64,000 nucleotides of DNA from an uncultured Oscillospiraceae bacterium (GCA_900547095.1 URFG01000001.1:205456-269455); one strand, 5' to 3'; counted from the stretch's first letter, positions 41,063-49,738 are shown. Notes: generated by a model not told the origin, from the letters alone. Numbers and translations are program-made.

Positions 41063-43066
41063 TTGAAAAACTATTCGGAAAATAATGTAAAAAACATTGC
41101 TTTTTTAGGTCACGGAGGCTCGGGCAAGACCACTCTTGCCGACTCGGTGCTTTATTATAAGGGCGCTGCGGACAGGATCGGCAAAACCGACGAAGGAACC
41201 GCTTTGATGGACTTTGATCCCGAGGAAAAAAAGCGCGGAGTTTCCGTAAGCACTTCCTGCTTTGCTCTTGAAGATAAGGAAAATAAGATAAATATTATCG
41301 ACGCTCCCGGTCAGTTCGATTTCGCCGGCGGAGTCTGCGAAGCGCTTGCCGCGGCGGATTCGGTCGTTATAACCGTTTCGGGTAAATCAGGTCTTACGGT
41401 AGGGGCAAGGTCCTGCTACAAAAAAGCCAAGGCGCAGAATAAAAGTATTGCATTTTTTGTAGGTAAGCTTGATTCGGTGCACGCTCATTTTTACAGGGTA
41501 ATTTCTTCGCTTGTCGCAAATTACGGCGCGGCTGTCTGCCCCGTTGTAGTTCCATATATTGAAGATGAAAGCGTTAAATGCTATGTTGATATGATAAATT
41601 CCGAAGCCTATTCTTATGACGGCTTTGAAAAAACCGTTTTAAGAATGCCCGAATCAAAAGAGATATCACAAATGCGGGATATGTTTTTAGAGTCGGTCGC
41701 AAGCGTCGACGAAGAACTGCTTGAAAAATATCTTAACGGCGAGCAGTTTACAAAAGAAGAAATAATCGCAGGTCTTAAAAAAGGCATAAAATCGGGCGAT
41801 ATCTGCCCGGTATTTTCGGGAGTTCAGCAAAGGGGCGACGCTATCGCGCAGTTTGCCGAAGCGCTTTTTGAAATTATGCCCACAGCACTTGAAGAAGGAT
41901 TTTCATCATCAGGCGAAACAAAACTGCTTGTATTTAAAACTATCGCCGATCCGTTTGTAGGGAAGCTTTCATATTTTAAGGTAATTTCCGGAACTGTCAA
42001 ACCCGATTCAAAGCTTAAAATTGCGAGGACGGGCGATGAGGAAAGATTTGCTAAAATTATGATACTCAAAGGCGCTAAACAGGAAGAAGTTTCTTCACTT
42101 TGCGCAGGTGATATCGGCTGTGCCGCCAAGCTCGGATTTGCGCTTACAGGCGATGTTTTGAGCGAAAAAGGAAATGATGAGGCAATAGAAATGAATTTCC
42201 CGCTGCCTAACCTTTCGCTTGCGGTATATCCGAAAAACAAGGGTGAGGAAGATAAGGTCGCCGCAGGTCTTTCAAGACTTGCCGAGGAAGATCCGACTGT
42301 GCTATTAAGAACAGACGGCGAAACCCACGAGCAGATCCTCTCGGCTTTGGGCGAGCAGCACTTAGATGTTATAATTTCAAGACTTAAATCAAAATTCGGG
42401 GTAGACGCGGAGCTGAGAAAGCCGAAGATCGCTTACAGGGAAACTATCAAAAAAAGCGTCAAGGCACAGGGCAGGCATAAAAAGCAGTCGGGCGGCCACG
42501 GTCAGTTCGGAGATGTGTGGATAGAGTTCGAGCCTTGCGACAGCCACGAGCTTGTATTTGAAGAAAAGGTATTCGGAGGAAGCGTTCCGAAAAACTTCTT
42601 CCCGGCGGTCGAAAAGGGACTGAGGGAAAGTATGGCAAACGGAGTTCTTGCAGGATATCCTATGGTAGGAATAAAAGCCACTCTTTATGACGGCTCTTAC
42701 CACCCGGTGGACTCCTCGGAAATGGCATTCAAAACCGCCGCGGCTTTAGCCTTTAAAGAGGGCGTTTCGAAAGCAAACCCCGTTCTTATGGAGCCTATCG
42801 GCACGCTCACGGTAACAGTTCCCGATGAAATGCTCGGCGATGTTATCAGCGATATAAACAAGCGCCGCGGAAGAATTATAGGAATGAACCCCGCGCCGGA
42901 TAAAATGCAGGAGGTCATAGGCGAAGTTCCTATGGCGCAAATGCAGGATTTTGCAACTGCTATGAGATCCATAACCCAGGGAACGGCCGCTTTCACTCTT
43001 GAATTTTCAAGATATGAAGAGGTGCCCTCAAATATCGCGGAAGAGATAATTAAAAACAAAAAATAA
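41063..43066 (+). CDS. Elongation factor G-like GTPase (EF-G paralogue) with altered G motifs
   Basis: A 667-residue translational GTPase with the five-domain EF-G layout, close to the EF-G-like paralogues (often called EF-G2) of Firmicutes, not the main fusA. G1 is intact (FLGHGGSGKTT), G3 reads DAPGQFDF where EF-G has DTPG, and G4 reads VGKLD where the guanine-specifying NKxD is expected. Later EF-G domains are clear (GQHLDVIISRLKSKFGV-like region, and GGHGQFGDVWIEF in domain IV). The TTG at 41063 is chosen because AAGGAG lies 11 bases upstream and the promoter overlaps the longer start. Its role is unknown; GTP binding may be weakened. Confidence 0.88.
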   Translation: MKNYSENNVKNIAFLGHGGSGKTTLADSVLYYKGAADRIGKTDEGTALMDFDPEEKKRGVSVSTSCFALEDKENKINIIDAPGQFDFAGGVCEALAAADSVVITVSGKSGLTVGARSCYKKAKAQNKSIAFFVGKLDSVHAHFYRVISSLVANYGAAVCPVVVPYIEDESVKCYVDMINSEAYSYDGFEKTVLRMPESKEISQMRDMFLESVASVDEELLEKYLNGEQFTKEEIIAGLKKGIKSGDICPVFSGVQQRGDAIAQFAEALFEIMPTALEEGFSSSGETKLLVFKTIADPFVGKLSYFKVISGTVKPDSKLKIARTGDEERFAKIMILKGAKQEEVSSLCAGDIGCAAKLGFALTGDVLSEKGNDEAIEMNFPLPNLSLAVYPKNKGEEDKVAAGLSRLAEEDPTVLLRTDGETHEQILSALGEQHLDVIISRLKSKFGVDAELRKPKIAYRETIKKSVKAQGRHKKQSGGHGQFGDVWIEFEPCDSHELVFEEKVFGGSVPKNFFPAVEKGLRESMANGVLAGYPMVGIKATLYDGSYHPVDSSEMAFKTAAALAFKEGVSKANPVLMEPIGTLTVTVPDEMLGDVISDINKRRGRIIGMNPAPDKMQEVIGEVPMAQMQDFATAMRSITQGTAAFTLEFSRYEEVPSNIAEEIIKNKK

Positions 43067-43071
43067 ATAAC

Positions 43072-43104
43072 AATACCCCTTTAGTTTTATGCTAAAGGGG
43101 TATT
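43072..43104. terminator. Bidirectional terminator
   Basis: Stem AATACCCCTTTAG / CTAAAGGGGTATT with a seven-base loop, followed by ATTTTA; between the convergent EF-G-like and YitT-like genes. Confidence 0.88.
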
Positions 43105-43107
43105 ATT

Positions 43108-44016
43108 TTAAAATGATTTATCTTTTCCGTCGTCAAGCAATTTTATGCTTTCTTTTCCGCCTTTCGAGATCTGCTTGAAGTTGCCCAAAACCTCGCTTAC
43201 AGGGTCCATAACAGCAAAAGTACCGGGGTACTTTTTAAGTATTTCGTAAAGAGCGGTTATCTGGCATTTATTTATAATGCAGATCACGGTTTTTGTGTTT
43301 TTGCCCGAAAATCCGCCGGTTGCGTTTATCACCGTGGCGGAGTGGTGAAGCTTGCTTATTATCTCGTTTAGAATTTCTTCCGAATGCTCTGTGATTATTT
43401 CAAATCTCATTGCGCTCCTGCCCGCGCGCATTGCTTTATCCGCAGTGGTGGAAGAGGCGAACGAGTAAAGAATACAGAGCAAAACCGGCTCTATCTTATA
43501 ATCGTAAACAAAAAAGCTTAAAAACGCAACGGAGGAATTTATTATAAAAGTGATATAAAAAACAGATTTATCTTTATTATACTTATTTATAATAAGCGAA
43601 ACAAAATCCATTCCGCCTGTATAAGAACCTGCCCGAATCAGCAGAGAGTAAATGCAGCCCATTATAACTCCTGCGGTGAGCGCGCCTAATATTTTGCTGC
43701 TGCCGTCGGCAGTGCGATAATAAAAGGGAAGCTTTATTTTAGAGAGCAGCACCGCCGAAGCCGAGAAGAATACCACGTGCACCATTGTTCTGACAGCTAC
43801 CGATCTGCTGACTTTAAAGTAAACTATCAGAGCGAGCGGTATATTTATAAGCAGACTCAAATATCCGATATTTATTCCCGAAATTTTCATAAAGATCGTG
43901 CAAAGTCCGTTTATCCCCGCAGGGGCAAACGAATTCGGGAAAACAAATATTTCATAATTCAAAGCCGATAAAAAAGCCAAAAAAGCAAGTGTAAAATAAG
44001 ATAAAAATCTTTTCAT
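43108..44016 (-). CDS. YitT family membrane protein (DUF161/DUF2179)
   Basis: A 302-residue protein with five or six membrane helices in its first 190 residues (NYEIFVFPNSFAPAGINGL near the start) and a cytoplasmic C-terminal DUF2179 domain (ATVINATGGFSGKNTKTVIC). The family is common in Firmicutes and lacks an agreed function. The arrangement of six-helix module plus DUF2179 is standard. It diverges from the DtxR-type regulator, with which it shares a 130-base AT-rich region, so coregulation is possible but not shown. Confidence 0.9.
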   Translation of the reverse strand: MKRFLSYFTLAFLAFLSALNYEIFVFPNSFAPAGINGLCTIFMKISGINIGYLSLLINIPLALIVYFKVSRSVAVRTMVHVVFFSASAVLLSKIKLPFYYRTADGSSKILGALTAGVIMGCIYSLLIRAGSYTGGMDFVSLIINKYNKDKSVFYITFIINSSVAFLSFFVYDYKIEPVLLCILYSFASSTTADKAMRAGRSAMRFEIITEHSEEILNEIISKLHHSATVINATGGFSGKNTKTVICIINKCQITALYEILKKYPGTFAVMDPVSEVLGNFKQISKGGKESIKLLDDGKDKSF

Positions 44017-44067
44017 TGAAATTTCCGCCTTTTTTGTTTTTCATAATACAGCGAAATAAAATAAAAG

Positions 44068-44103
44068 TCAATCAGTTTAAATTTTATCAATCAGTTGAAT
44101 TTA
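44068..44103. repeat. Pair of 17-bp direct repeats upstream of the DtxR-type gene
   Basis: TCAATCAGTTTAAATTT (44068-44084) and TCAATCAGTTGAATTTA (44087-44103), 19 bases apart. The second copy covers the predicted -35 box, so the pair could bind a regulator; no known operator was recognised. Confidence 0.6.
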
Positions 44104-44123
44104 AGAAAAATATTTGATATAAT
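44095..44123 (+). promoter_or_regulatory. Predicted promoter of the DtxR-type regulator
   Basis: TTGAAT (44095-44100), 17-base spacer, TATAAT (44118-44123). Confidence 0.7.
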
Positions 44124-44156
44124 AAAATATATTTATATTGAAAAGAAGTGAAAATT

Positions 44157-44543
44157 ATGTCCTTGCAGGAATCAGGTGAGATGTATCTCGAAACAATATA
44201 TGTTTTGCAGAAAAAAGCGAATGCCGTGAGATCTTTGGATGTTGCGGAATATATGGGTTTTTCAAAGCCGAGTGTATCAAGAGCGGTCGGTATTTTGAAA
44301 TCCGGCGGATTTATAAATGTGGATAAAAGCGGATTTTTAACGCTTACCGAAAGCGGAAAAGAAATTGCCTGCAAGATCTATGAAAAGCACACGCTTATTT
44401 CAAAATTCCTTGTTTCTTTAGGAGTAAGAGAAAGCGTCGCCGCGGAGGACGCCTGCAAAATGGAGCATTATATAAGCGACGAATCTTTTAATGCCATAAA
44501 AAGGCACATAGAGCAAATGAACATAAAAAAAGAAGAGGAATAA
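44157..44543 (+). CDS. DtxR/IdeR-type metal-dependent repressor
   Basis: A 128-residue regulator with an N-terminal winged helix (LDVAEYMGFSKPSVSRAV, recognition helix about residues 30-46) and a metal-binding dimerisation domain, without a C-terminal SH3-like domain. Residues at metal positions match the iron branch: Met in ESGEMYLETIY (where manganese sensor MntR has Asp), and Cys, Glu and His in EDACKMEHYIS, as in DtxR Cys102/Glu105/His106; EKHTLIS carries the other His. The ATG at 44157 follows AAGAAGTGA. Candidate DtxR-type operators occur at 63734-63799 in front of a flavodoxin operon. Iron sensing is inferred. Confidence 0.85.
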   Translation: MSLQESGEMYLETIYVLQKKANAVRSLDVAEYMGFSKPSVSRAVGILKSGGFINVDKSGFLTLTESGKEIACKIYEKHTLISKFLVSLGVRESVAAEDACKMEHYISDESFNAIKRHIEQMNIKKEEE

Positions 44544-44559
44544 ATTTCCTCTTCTTTTT
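44528..44559 (+). terminator. Terminator overlapping the end of the DtxR-type gene
   Basis: Stem AAAAGAAGAGGAA / TTTCCTCTTCTTTTT; its left arm encodes the Lys/Glu-rich last codons and the right arm is the T-run. Confidence 0.85.
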
Positions 44560-44574
44560 ATTTTGCTTTAAAAA

Positions 44575-45147
44575 TTATTTTGCAAGCGACTTTTTTGCGC
44601 CGAATGTTACAGCTGCAGCGCCGAGCATTACGATTGCGAAAATCATAGCGGTGTTGGAGCCGGTCTTCGGGGAGTCTGCTTTCTTTGCTACGCCTGTAAC
44701 AGGATCAGTGATCTGATTGTTATAGTTAGCGCAGATGATAAGGCTCGTGAGAGGTCTAATTGTAAGAGTCGAGCTTGTGAGCGATCCGCTTACTAATACA
44801 TAATCTGTGCCCTCTGTAGCGGCAGAGATGTTAGCAAGAGGAGTAGCGGAAGCTGAAAGAGAAATAACGCCGGTTTCATTTTCGCCGGAAGTTCCGGTAG
44901 CGGTTGTTACCTTATAAATGGTCCAGCTGTTGAAAGTTCCCTCGGAAGCGATAGCTGCAGCAGTAACGGTATCGCCGTTGCTGATTATCTGAGCTTCGCC
45001 TGCTTTAGAAAGACCGCCTGACGGCGTGCCTCTGAAAAGAGTAACCTCATATTTAACAGGATCTTTCGGGCTTTCTTCCGCACATACGCTGACAGATACG
45101 GTAAATGCGCAAACTAAGCAAAGAATGGTTGCGATGATTTTTTTCAT
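44575..45147 (-). CDS. Sortase-anchored surface protein with SPKTG motif
   Basis: A 190-residue exported protein: signal peptide (IIATILCLVCAFTVSVSVCA), a Ser/Thr-rich beta domain, and a C-terminal sorting signal made of SPKTG, a hydrophobic helix (MIFAIVMLGAAAVTFGA) and a basic tail (KKSLAK). SPKTG is not the classic LPxTG; (S/N/P)PxTG motifs are used by class B sortases such as that of Clostridioides difficile. No active sortase lies in the window, though an inactive sortase-B homologue is 3 kb away. GGAGGTAAC precedes the ATG. The ligand or partner is unknown. Confidence 0.85.
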   Translation of the reverse strand: MKKIIATILCLVCAFTVSVSVCAEESPKDPVKYEVTLFRGTPSGGLSKAGEAQIISNGDTVTAAAIASEGTFNSWTIYKVTTATGTSGENETGVISLSASATPLANISAATEGTDYVLVSGSLTSSTLTIRPLTSLIICANYNNQITDPVTGVAKKADSPKTGSNTAMIFAIVMLGAAAVTFGAKKSLAK

Positions 45148-45189
45148 TATCAGTTACCTCCAGTGTGCTGAATATTTTGATACATCGTT

Positions 45190-45218
45190 ATTTTATCATA
45201 TAATTTTTTAAAAGTAAA
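45190..45218 (-). promoter_or_regulatory. Predicted promoter of the SPKTG protein
   Basis: Minus-strand TTTACT, 17-base spacer, TAAAAT. Confidence 0.55.
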
Positions 45219-45267
45219 GCATTTTTTGAAATAAAACAAAAAATTTTATTTGCGACTTAATTTATGG

Positions 45268-45296
45268 TTGTCTATTAATAGGTTTTATTGTATAAT
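45268..45296 (+). promoter_or_regulatory. Predicted promoter of the nifS-thiI run
   Basis: TTGTCT (45268-45273), 17-base spacer, TATAAT (45291-45296); start near 45303, before the GGAGA ribosome site of the first gene. Confidence 0.75.
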
Positions 45297-45325
45297 ATTA
45301 TTATCTATATAACTTGGAGATCTAA

Positions 45326-46462
45326 ATGGTATATCTTGATAACAGTTCTACAACGGCGGTGTGCAAAGAGTCGGCAGAAGCGCTTAAGCTTGCTGTCTGC
45401 GATAATTTCGGAAATCCCTCCTCTTTGCATTCGCTCGGAATAAAAGCCGAGCTTGCGGTAAGCGAGGTCAGAAAAAAACTAAGCCGGCTGCTTAACTGCC
45501 GAGAAGACGAGATTTATTTTATCTCCTGCGCGACGGAGGGGAACAACACCTGCATTGAGGGCGCCGCAAGGAGAAACGGTAAATTAAAAAAGAAAATAGT
45601 CACCACAGCCGTTGAGCACCCGTCGGTTTTAAACACTGTAAAAAGGCTGTCACAAGAGGGCTTTGAGGCGGTGTTTGCCGAGCCGGATAAAGCCGGCGGA
45701 GCGGTAAGCGCAGAAAATATTTTTTCAAAAACAGATGAAAATACCGTGCTTGTGAGTATGATGGCGGTAAACAACGAAACAGGAGCCGTTATGCCGGTGG
45801 CAGAAGCGGCGAAAATGATCAAAAAATCATATCCCGATACGCTTATCCATTGCGACGCCGTGCAGGCTTTCGGAAAAATTCCGCTCGATGTAAAAAAACT
45901 CGGAATAGATATGCTCACTTTAAGCGGCCATAAATTCCACGCGCCGAAAGGTATAGGCGCAATGTATATAAAAAAGGGAGTAAAGATAAGACCTCTTATG
46001 GCGGGCGGAGGCCAGGAAAGGGATATAAGACCGGGCACCGAGAGCGTGCCTCTTATCTGTGCGCTCGGCGGCGCTTTGGACGCGCTCGCAAACTTTGAAA
46101 AAAGGCTTCCTTTGCAAAAAGAGCTTTGGACATATACTAAAGATTTGCTTTTGAAAGAAAACGGCGTGATAATAAATTCGGGGGAAGACTCTCTTCCCTA
46201 TATTTTAAATATTTCTCTTCCCGGGTTCAGGTCGGAAACACTTTTGCATTTTCTCGACGCCGAGGGAATATTTGTGTCCTCGGGCAGCGCCTGCTCAAAA
46301 GGAAAAGGCAGCTATGTGCTTAAAGCCTGCGGAGTTTCGGATATTAATGCCGATTCCGCTCTTCGCATAAGCTTTTCAAGGTATTCAAAAAAGGAAGACG
46401 CCGATAAATTATCCGAAGCGCTAAAATCGGCGGCGCAAAGATTAAGAAGGTCTGTTAAATGA
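45326..46462 (+). CDS. Cysteine desulfurase (NifS/IscS family)
   Basis: PLP enzyme that takes sulfur from cysteine as a persulfide. The PLP Lys is in LSGHKFHAPKGIGAMY (about residue 200), and the active Cys in FVSSGSACSKGKG (about residue 320). The N-terminus VYLDNSSTTAVCKESAEAL is typical. Because it overlaps thiI by four bases, it is probably the dedicated sulfur donor for 4-thiouridine in tRNA, like the NifZ-ThiI pair of Bacillus subtilis. No iron-sulfur scaffold gene follows, arguing against a general IscS role. 378 residues. Confidence 0.94.
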   Translation: MVYLDNSSTTAVCKESAEALKLAVCDNFGNPSSLHSLGIKAELAVSEVRKKLSRLLNCREDEIYFISCATEGNNTCIEGAARRNGKLKKKIVTTAVEHPSVLNTVKRLSQEGFEAVFAEPDKAGGAVSAENIFSKTDENTVLVSMMAVNNETGAVMPVAEAAKMIKKSYPDTLIHCDAVQAFGKIPLDVKKLGIDMLTLSGHKFHAPKGIGAMYIKKGVKIRPLMAGGGQERDIRPGTESVPLICALGGALDALANFEKRLPLQKELWTYTKDLLLKENGVIINSGEDSLPYILNISLPGFRSETLLHFLDAEGIFVSSGSACSKGKGSYVLKACGVSDINADSALRISFSRYSKKEDADKLSEALKSAAQRLRRSVK

Positions 46463-47640
46463 AAGAAATTATACTTATTAAAGACGGCGAGCTTTCCTTA
46501 AAGGGATTAAACCGCCAGAATTTTGAAGACAGAATGATAAGAAACATCAAGCAGAGGTTAAAACCGCTCGGAAGTTTCAAAGTAAAAAAAGCGCAGTCCG
46601 CTATATATATAATTCCCGAAAGCGAGGACTTTGATTTTAACGAGGCGCTTGAAAGAATGAAGACTGTTTTCGGTATTGCGGCATTTTCACGCGCCTGCGT
46701 ATGCGAAAAAAGTGTTGACGATATTTTCAGTAAAGCGCCGATATATTTGAAAGATACGCTTGAAAGCGTTAAGACTTTTAAAGTCGAAGCCAAAAGAGCC
46801 GATAAATCGTTTCCGCTGACTTCTCCCGAGATAAGCAGGGAGCTTGGAGGCGTTCTGCTTAAGAATTTTCATCATTTGAAAGTTGACGTTAAGAATCCCG
46901 AAATAACGGTAACCGTTGAAATAAGAGATTTCGGAGCATATATCAGAGCAGGTCAGATAAAAGGCGCGGGAGGTCTGCCCGTGGGCACTTCGGGAAGAGC
47001 GGCGGTGCTTATTTCCGGCGGAATTGACAGCCCTGTTGCGGCTTATATGATGGCAAAAAGAGGTCTTGTGCTTAATGCGATCCATTTCGCCTCTCCGCCG
47101 TATACGAGCTTAAGAGCCGAGCAAAAGGTGAAAGATCTGCTTTCAAAGGTCGCAGTTTACAGCGGAACTATCAGACTTGCTGTCGTTCCTTTTACCGAAA
47201 TTCAGGAGGAGATAGGCAAGGTTTGCCCCGAAGATTATTTCACGCTTATAATGCGCAGAATGATGATGAGAATTTCCTGCATAATCGCAAAAGAAGAGGA
47301 GTGCTTAGGACTTATAACCGGCGAAAGCCTCGGTCAGGTCGCAAGCCAGACTCTTTTTGCGCTAGGAGCTACCGACAGCGTTTGCGATATCCCGGTTATG
47401 CGGCCGCTTATCGGAATGGATAAAGAAGAGATAATAACGATTTCTAAGAAGATAGACGCTTTTGAAACTTCTATCCTGCCTTATGAGGACTGCTGCACGG
47501 TATTTACTCCGAAGCACCCCCACACAAGGCCGAAACCCGGTCAGTGCGAGGCGGCGGAAAGCAAGCTCAATATTGAAGAACTTATTAAAAAAGCTGTGGA
47601 AAACACGCAGTATTCTTATGTTACATCAGGTATAATATAA
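46459..47640 (+). CDS. thiI: tRNA 4-thiouridine synthetase ThiI
   Basis: ThiI adenylates uridine 8 of tRNA and replaces oxygen with sulfur. An N-terminal ferredoxin-like/THUMP region (KDGELSLKGLNRQNFE) is followed by the PP-loop VLISGGIDSPVAAYMM near residue 185 and the C-terminal EDCCTVFTPKHPHTRPK, which contains the conserved Cys used in sulfur transfer. There is no rhodanese domain, so it is the short type (393 residues) that takes sulfur directly from a partner desulfurase, the gene it overlaps. A 24-base gap with AAGGAG separates it from the pseudo-sortase gene. Confidence 0.95.
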   Translation: MKEIILIKDGELSLKGLNRQNFEDRMIRNIKQRLKPLGSFKVKKAQSAIYIIPESEDFDFNEALERMKTVFGIAAFSRACVCEKSVDDIFSKAPIYLKDTLESVKTFKVEAKRADKSFPLTSPEISRELGGVLLKNFHHLKVDVKNPEITVTVEIRDFGAYIRAGQIKGAGGLPVGTSGRAAVLISGGIDSPVAAYMMAKRGLVLNAIHFASPPYTSLRAEQKVKDLLSKVAVYSGTIRLAVVPFTEIQEEIGKVCPEDYFTLIMRRMMMRISCIIAKEEECLGLITGESLGQVASQTLFALGATDSVCDIPVMRPLIGMDKEEIITISKKIDAFETSILPYEDCCTVFTPKHPHTRPKPGQCEAAESKLNIEELIKKAVENTQYSYVTSGII

Positions 47641-47663
47641 ATTTTAAAAAAGGAGTGAAATAT

Positions 47664-48512
47664 ATGGGCTCGCATTCTTCGGATCCGAAAAGCGGCAACA
47701 CTTTAAAGACTGCGCTTAAGATCTGCTGTTTTGCGGCGGCGGCCGCGGTTTTGGCGGCGGGTATTTATTTCACTTCGTTTTTTGTGACCGCCAACACTCA
47801 AAACGGCAAGGTGGAAGAGGCAAGGAAGATCTTTGAAAACGAAAAGCTTACAAAAAGCGAAAAATTTTCCGAGCTTAAAAAACAAAACTCCGATTTTGCC
47901 GCCTGGCTTAAATTTGAGGGAAGGGCTGTTGACAATCCGGTTTACCGCTCCGAAAAAGACGGATTTTATTCAAATCACGATATGACGGGCGAAAAAAGCC
48001 GTTACGGCGCCCTGCGCCTGCCTAAATCCGAGAATATTTCACTTTATTCAAAGGATAAAAACACCGTTATTTTCGGAAATAATATAAGCGACGGCGCAAT
48101 GTTCGGCAGTCTTAAAAATTTCAGAGGCACTAAGTTTTATGAGGAAAATCATATAGTCACGCTCACCACTGAAGACTCGGAATATAAATATTATGCTTTC
48201 GCGGTTTGCGTGTTTGACAGTTCTTCAAACGATATAAATTTTGAATTAAGCAATTATGACGAGGATCTTTTTTCAGCATTTAAAAAGAAAATTCTTGAAA
48301 GAAGCCTTATAAAAACAGGGGCTAAGGTCAACAGCGGCGACAGGCTTTTAACTCTTATAACCGATCTTGACGATTTTGAGGGAGCGAGGCTTGCAGTGGT
48401 TTTTAAGCGTGTGAACGACGCGCAGATAAAGGAATACGACAGCATAAAAGTGACGGTAAACGCTGACGCTTTATACCCCGATAAATGGTATAAAGTTCAT
48501 ACGGGAGGATAA
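47664..48512 (+). CDS. Sortase B-like protein lacking catalytic His and Cys
   Basis: A 282-residue protein with one N-terminal membrane helix (about residues 19-40) and an outside domain that reads as class B sortase: FAAWLKFEGRAVDNPVYRS, then VIFGNNISDGAMFGSL, where active enzymes have VIYGHN. The His is Asn (N139). The TLxTC motif reads TLITD, replacing the nucleophilic Cys by Asp (D234); the Arg of GARLAVVFKR (R242) is kept. It should therefore be unable to perform transpeptidation. The ATG at 47664 has AAGGAG upstream; a GTG at 47655 is part of that site. It follows thiI and is six bases from the next gene. A binding or scaffold role is possible. Confidence 0.83.
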   Translation: MGSHSSDPKSGNTLKTALKICCFAAAAAVLAAGIYFTSFFVTANTQNGKVEEARKIFENEKLTKSEKFSELKKQNSDFAAWLKFEGRAVDNPVYRSEKDGFYSNHDMTGEKSRYGALRLPKSENISLYSKDKNTVIFGNNISDGAMFGSLKNFRGTKFYEENHIVTLTTEDSEYKYYAFAVCVFDSSSNDINFELSNYDEDLFSAFKKKILERSLIKTGAKVNSGDRLLTLITDLDDFEGARLAVVFKRVNDAQIKEYDSIKVTVNADALYPDKWYKVHTGG

Positions 48513-48518
48513 GGCAAA

Positions 48519-49685
48519 ATGATAGGGAATATTAAAGTGGATGTGGTTTATTTTTCAAAATCATCCGATTTTGAAATGGAGTTCAATCTGTGCGGCTGCT
48601 GCAGAATGCGCCTGCTTACCGAAAAAGGCGACTCGACAAAGAAGACCTTTGTTGAAAATCTTGCCGTTGCGGCTAACCGCAGCAGAATAATTATTGCCTG
48701 CGGTCCTGTAGAGGGAGATGGCAATATTATCGAAACGACTGCCACGGCCATTAAAGCGCCTATAACCCAAGTTAATAACAAAGATTTCGGTATAGCGTCA
48801 GAAACTCCGGCTGAAATTATCACAGGCGCTTTGCCGCTTGTTTCCTCTTCGGGAGTTTTCGGCGGCTGCGTTATAGAGAGCGGTCCGCAGTCTATCATTC
48901 TTATATCAGATGATAAAGCCGTGAGAAAAAATCTTATGAAAAATCTCATTCATCCTTATATTGAAGAGTTAAGCATTTTGCCGATACCTGGAATTGAAGA
49001 TTCGGCAGCAATCACAGAAACCGAGGAGCTTGCAAAAGAGATAACCGAACAGTTAAACGAGGAGGAAAAGGCAGAAAAGCCCGAAATTTCCGAAGAAAAG
49101 CCCGAAGAAATTAAGGAAACTTCTATAGAGTCTGAAATAAAGGAAGAAAAGGCAAAAGAGCCCGGTTTGACCGATGAAAACACGGCTGTTCAGAGCGTGC
49201 TGCCGATATTCGATCAGGCAGAGTTTGAGCCTGTTTTGGCTAAGCTTGAAGAAATGGAGGGCGGAACCGCTGTAAATCCGGAGGTAAAGCTCCCTTCTTT
49301 ATCGGAAGTTAAAGAAGAAAAACCGAAAGAGAATGATAAAAAAGAATTTATAATGGACAAGCCCGAACCCGAAAAAGAGGATAAAAACCCGTTTGTTACA
49401 GAAGAAGACGAATATGATATCGAGAAAAATCATATCTTTGAAAAAAACAATACCGACGGATTTATCTCTTTAGATGCTCCAAAAGCTGCACAAAAGCCTC
49501 AAAAGAAGCAAGGCGGGAAAATCAATGTGACTATTCTTGTTATCTGTGTGATATTAGCGCTTTGCCTTGTTATGACGGCGGTACTGCTTATAGGAGTTCC
49601 CGCTTATAAAAACCGTGATATTCTTGAATACATAAAAGAGATCTTCACACAGTCCCGGAGTGCGGGAACTCTTTTTATAAAATAA
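48519..49685 (+). CDS. Membrane-anchored protein with CinA/MPT-binding-like N-domain
   Basis: A 388-residue protein in three parts. Residues 1-150 resemble the molybdopterin-binding fold of CinA/MoaB proteins (IIIACGPVEGDGNIIETTAT, then a PAEIITGALPLV and GVFGGCVIESG layout), but the canonical GGxGPTxDD is degraded, so ligand binding is uncertain. Residues about 165-335 form a highly acidic Glu/Lys linker. A membrane helix (VTILVICVILALCLVMTAVL) sits near residues 343-362, with a short tail. It follows the pseudo-sortase by six bases and ends at a terminator inside its own 3' end. No close named family recognised. Confidence 0.68.
   Translation: MIGNIKVDVVYFSKSSDFEMEFNLCGCCRMRLLTEKGDSTKKTFVENLAVAANRSRIIIACGPVEGDGNIIETTATAIKAPITQVNNKDFGIASETPAEIITGALPLVSSSGVFGGCVIESGPQSIILISDDKAVRKNLMKNLIHPYIEELSILPIPGIEDSAAITETEELAKEITEQLNEEEKAEKPEISEEKPEEIKETSIESEIKEEKAKEPGLTDENTAVQSVLPIFDQAEFEPVLAKLEEMEGGTAVNPEVKLPSLSEVKEEKPKENDKKEFIMDKPEPEKEDKNPFVTEEDEYDIEKNHIFEKNNTDGFISLDAPKAAQKPQKKQGGKINVTILVICVILALCLVMTAVLLIGVPAYKNRDILEYIKEIFTQSRSAGTLFIK
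49651..49678 (+). terminator. Intrinsic terminator inside the end of the CinA-like gene
   Basis: Inverted repeat AGTCCCG / CGGGAACT followed by CTTTTTAT, located in the last codons of the gene. It closes the nifS-thiI-pseudosortase-CinA-like operon. Confidence 0.72.
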
Positions 49686-49738
49686 TTCCAACCTATTATG
49701 TGAATATTCCGTATAAGATATATAATGTTTGAGAGTGA

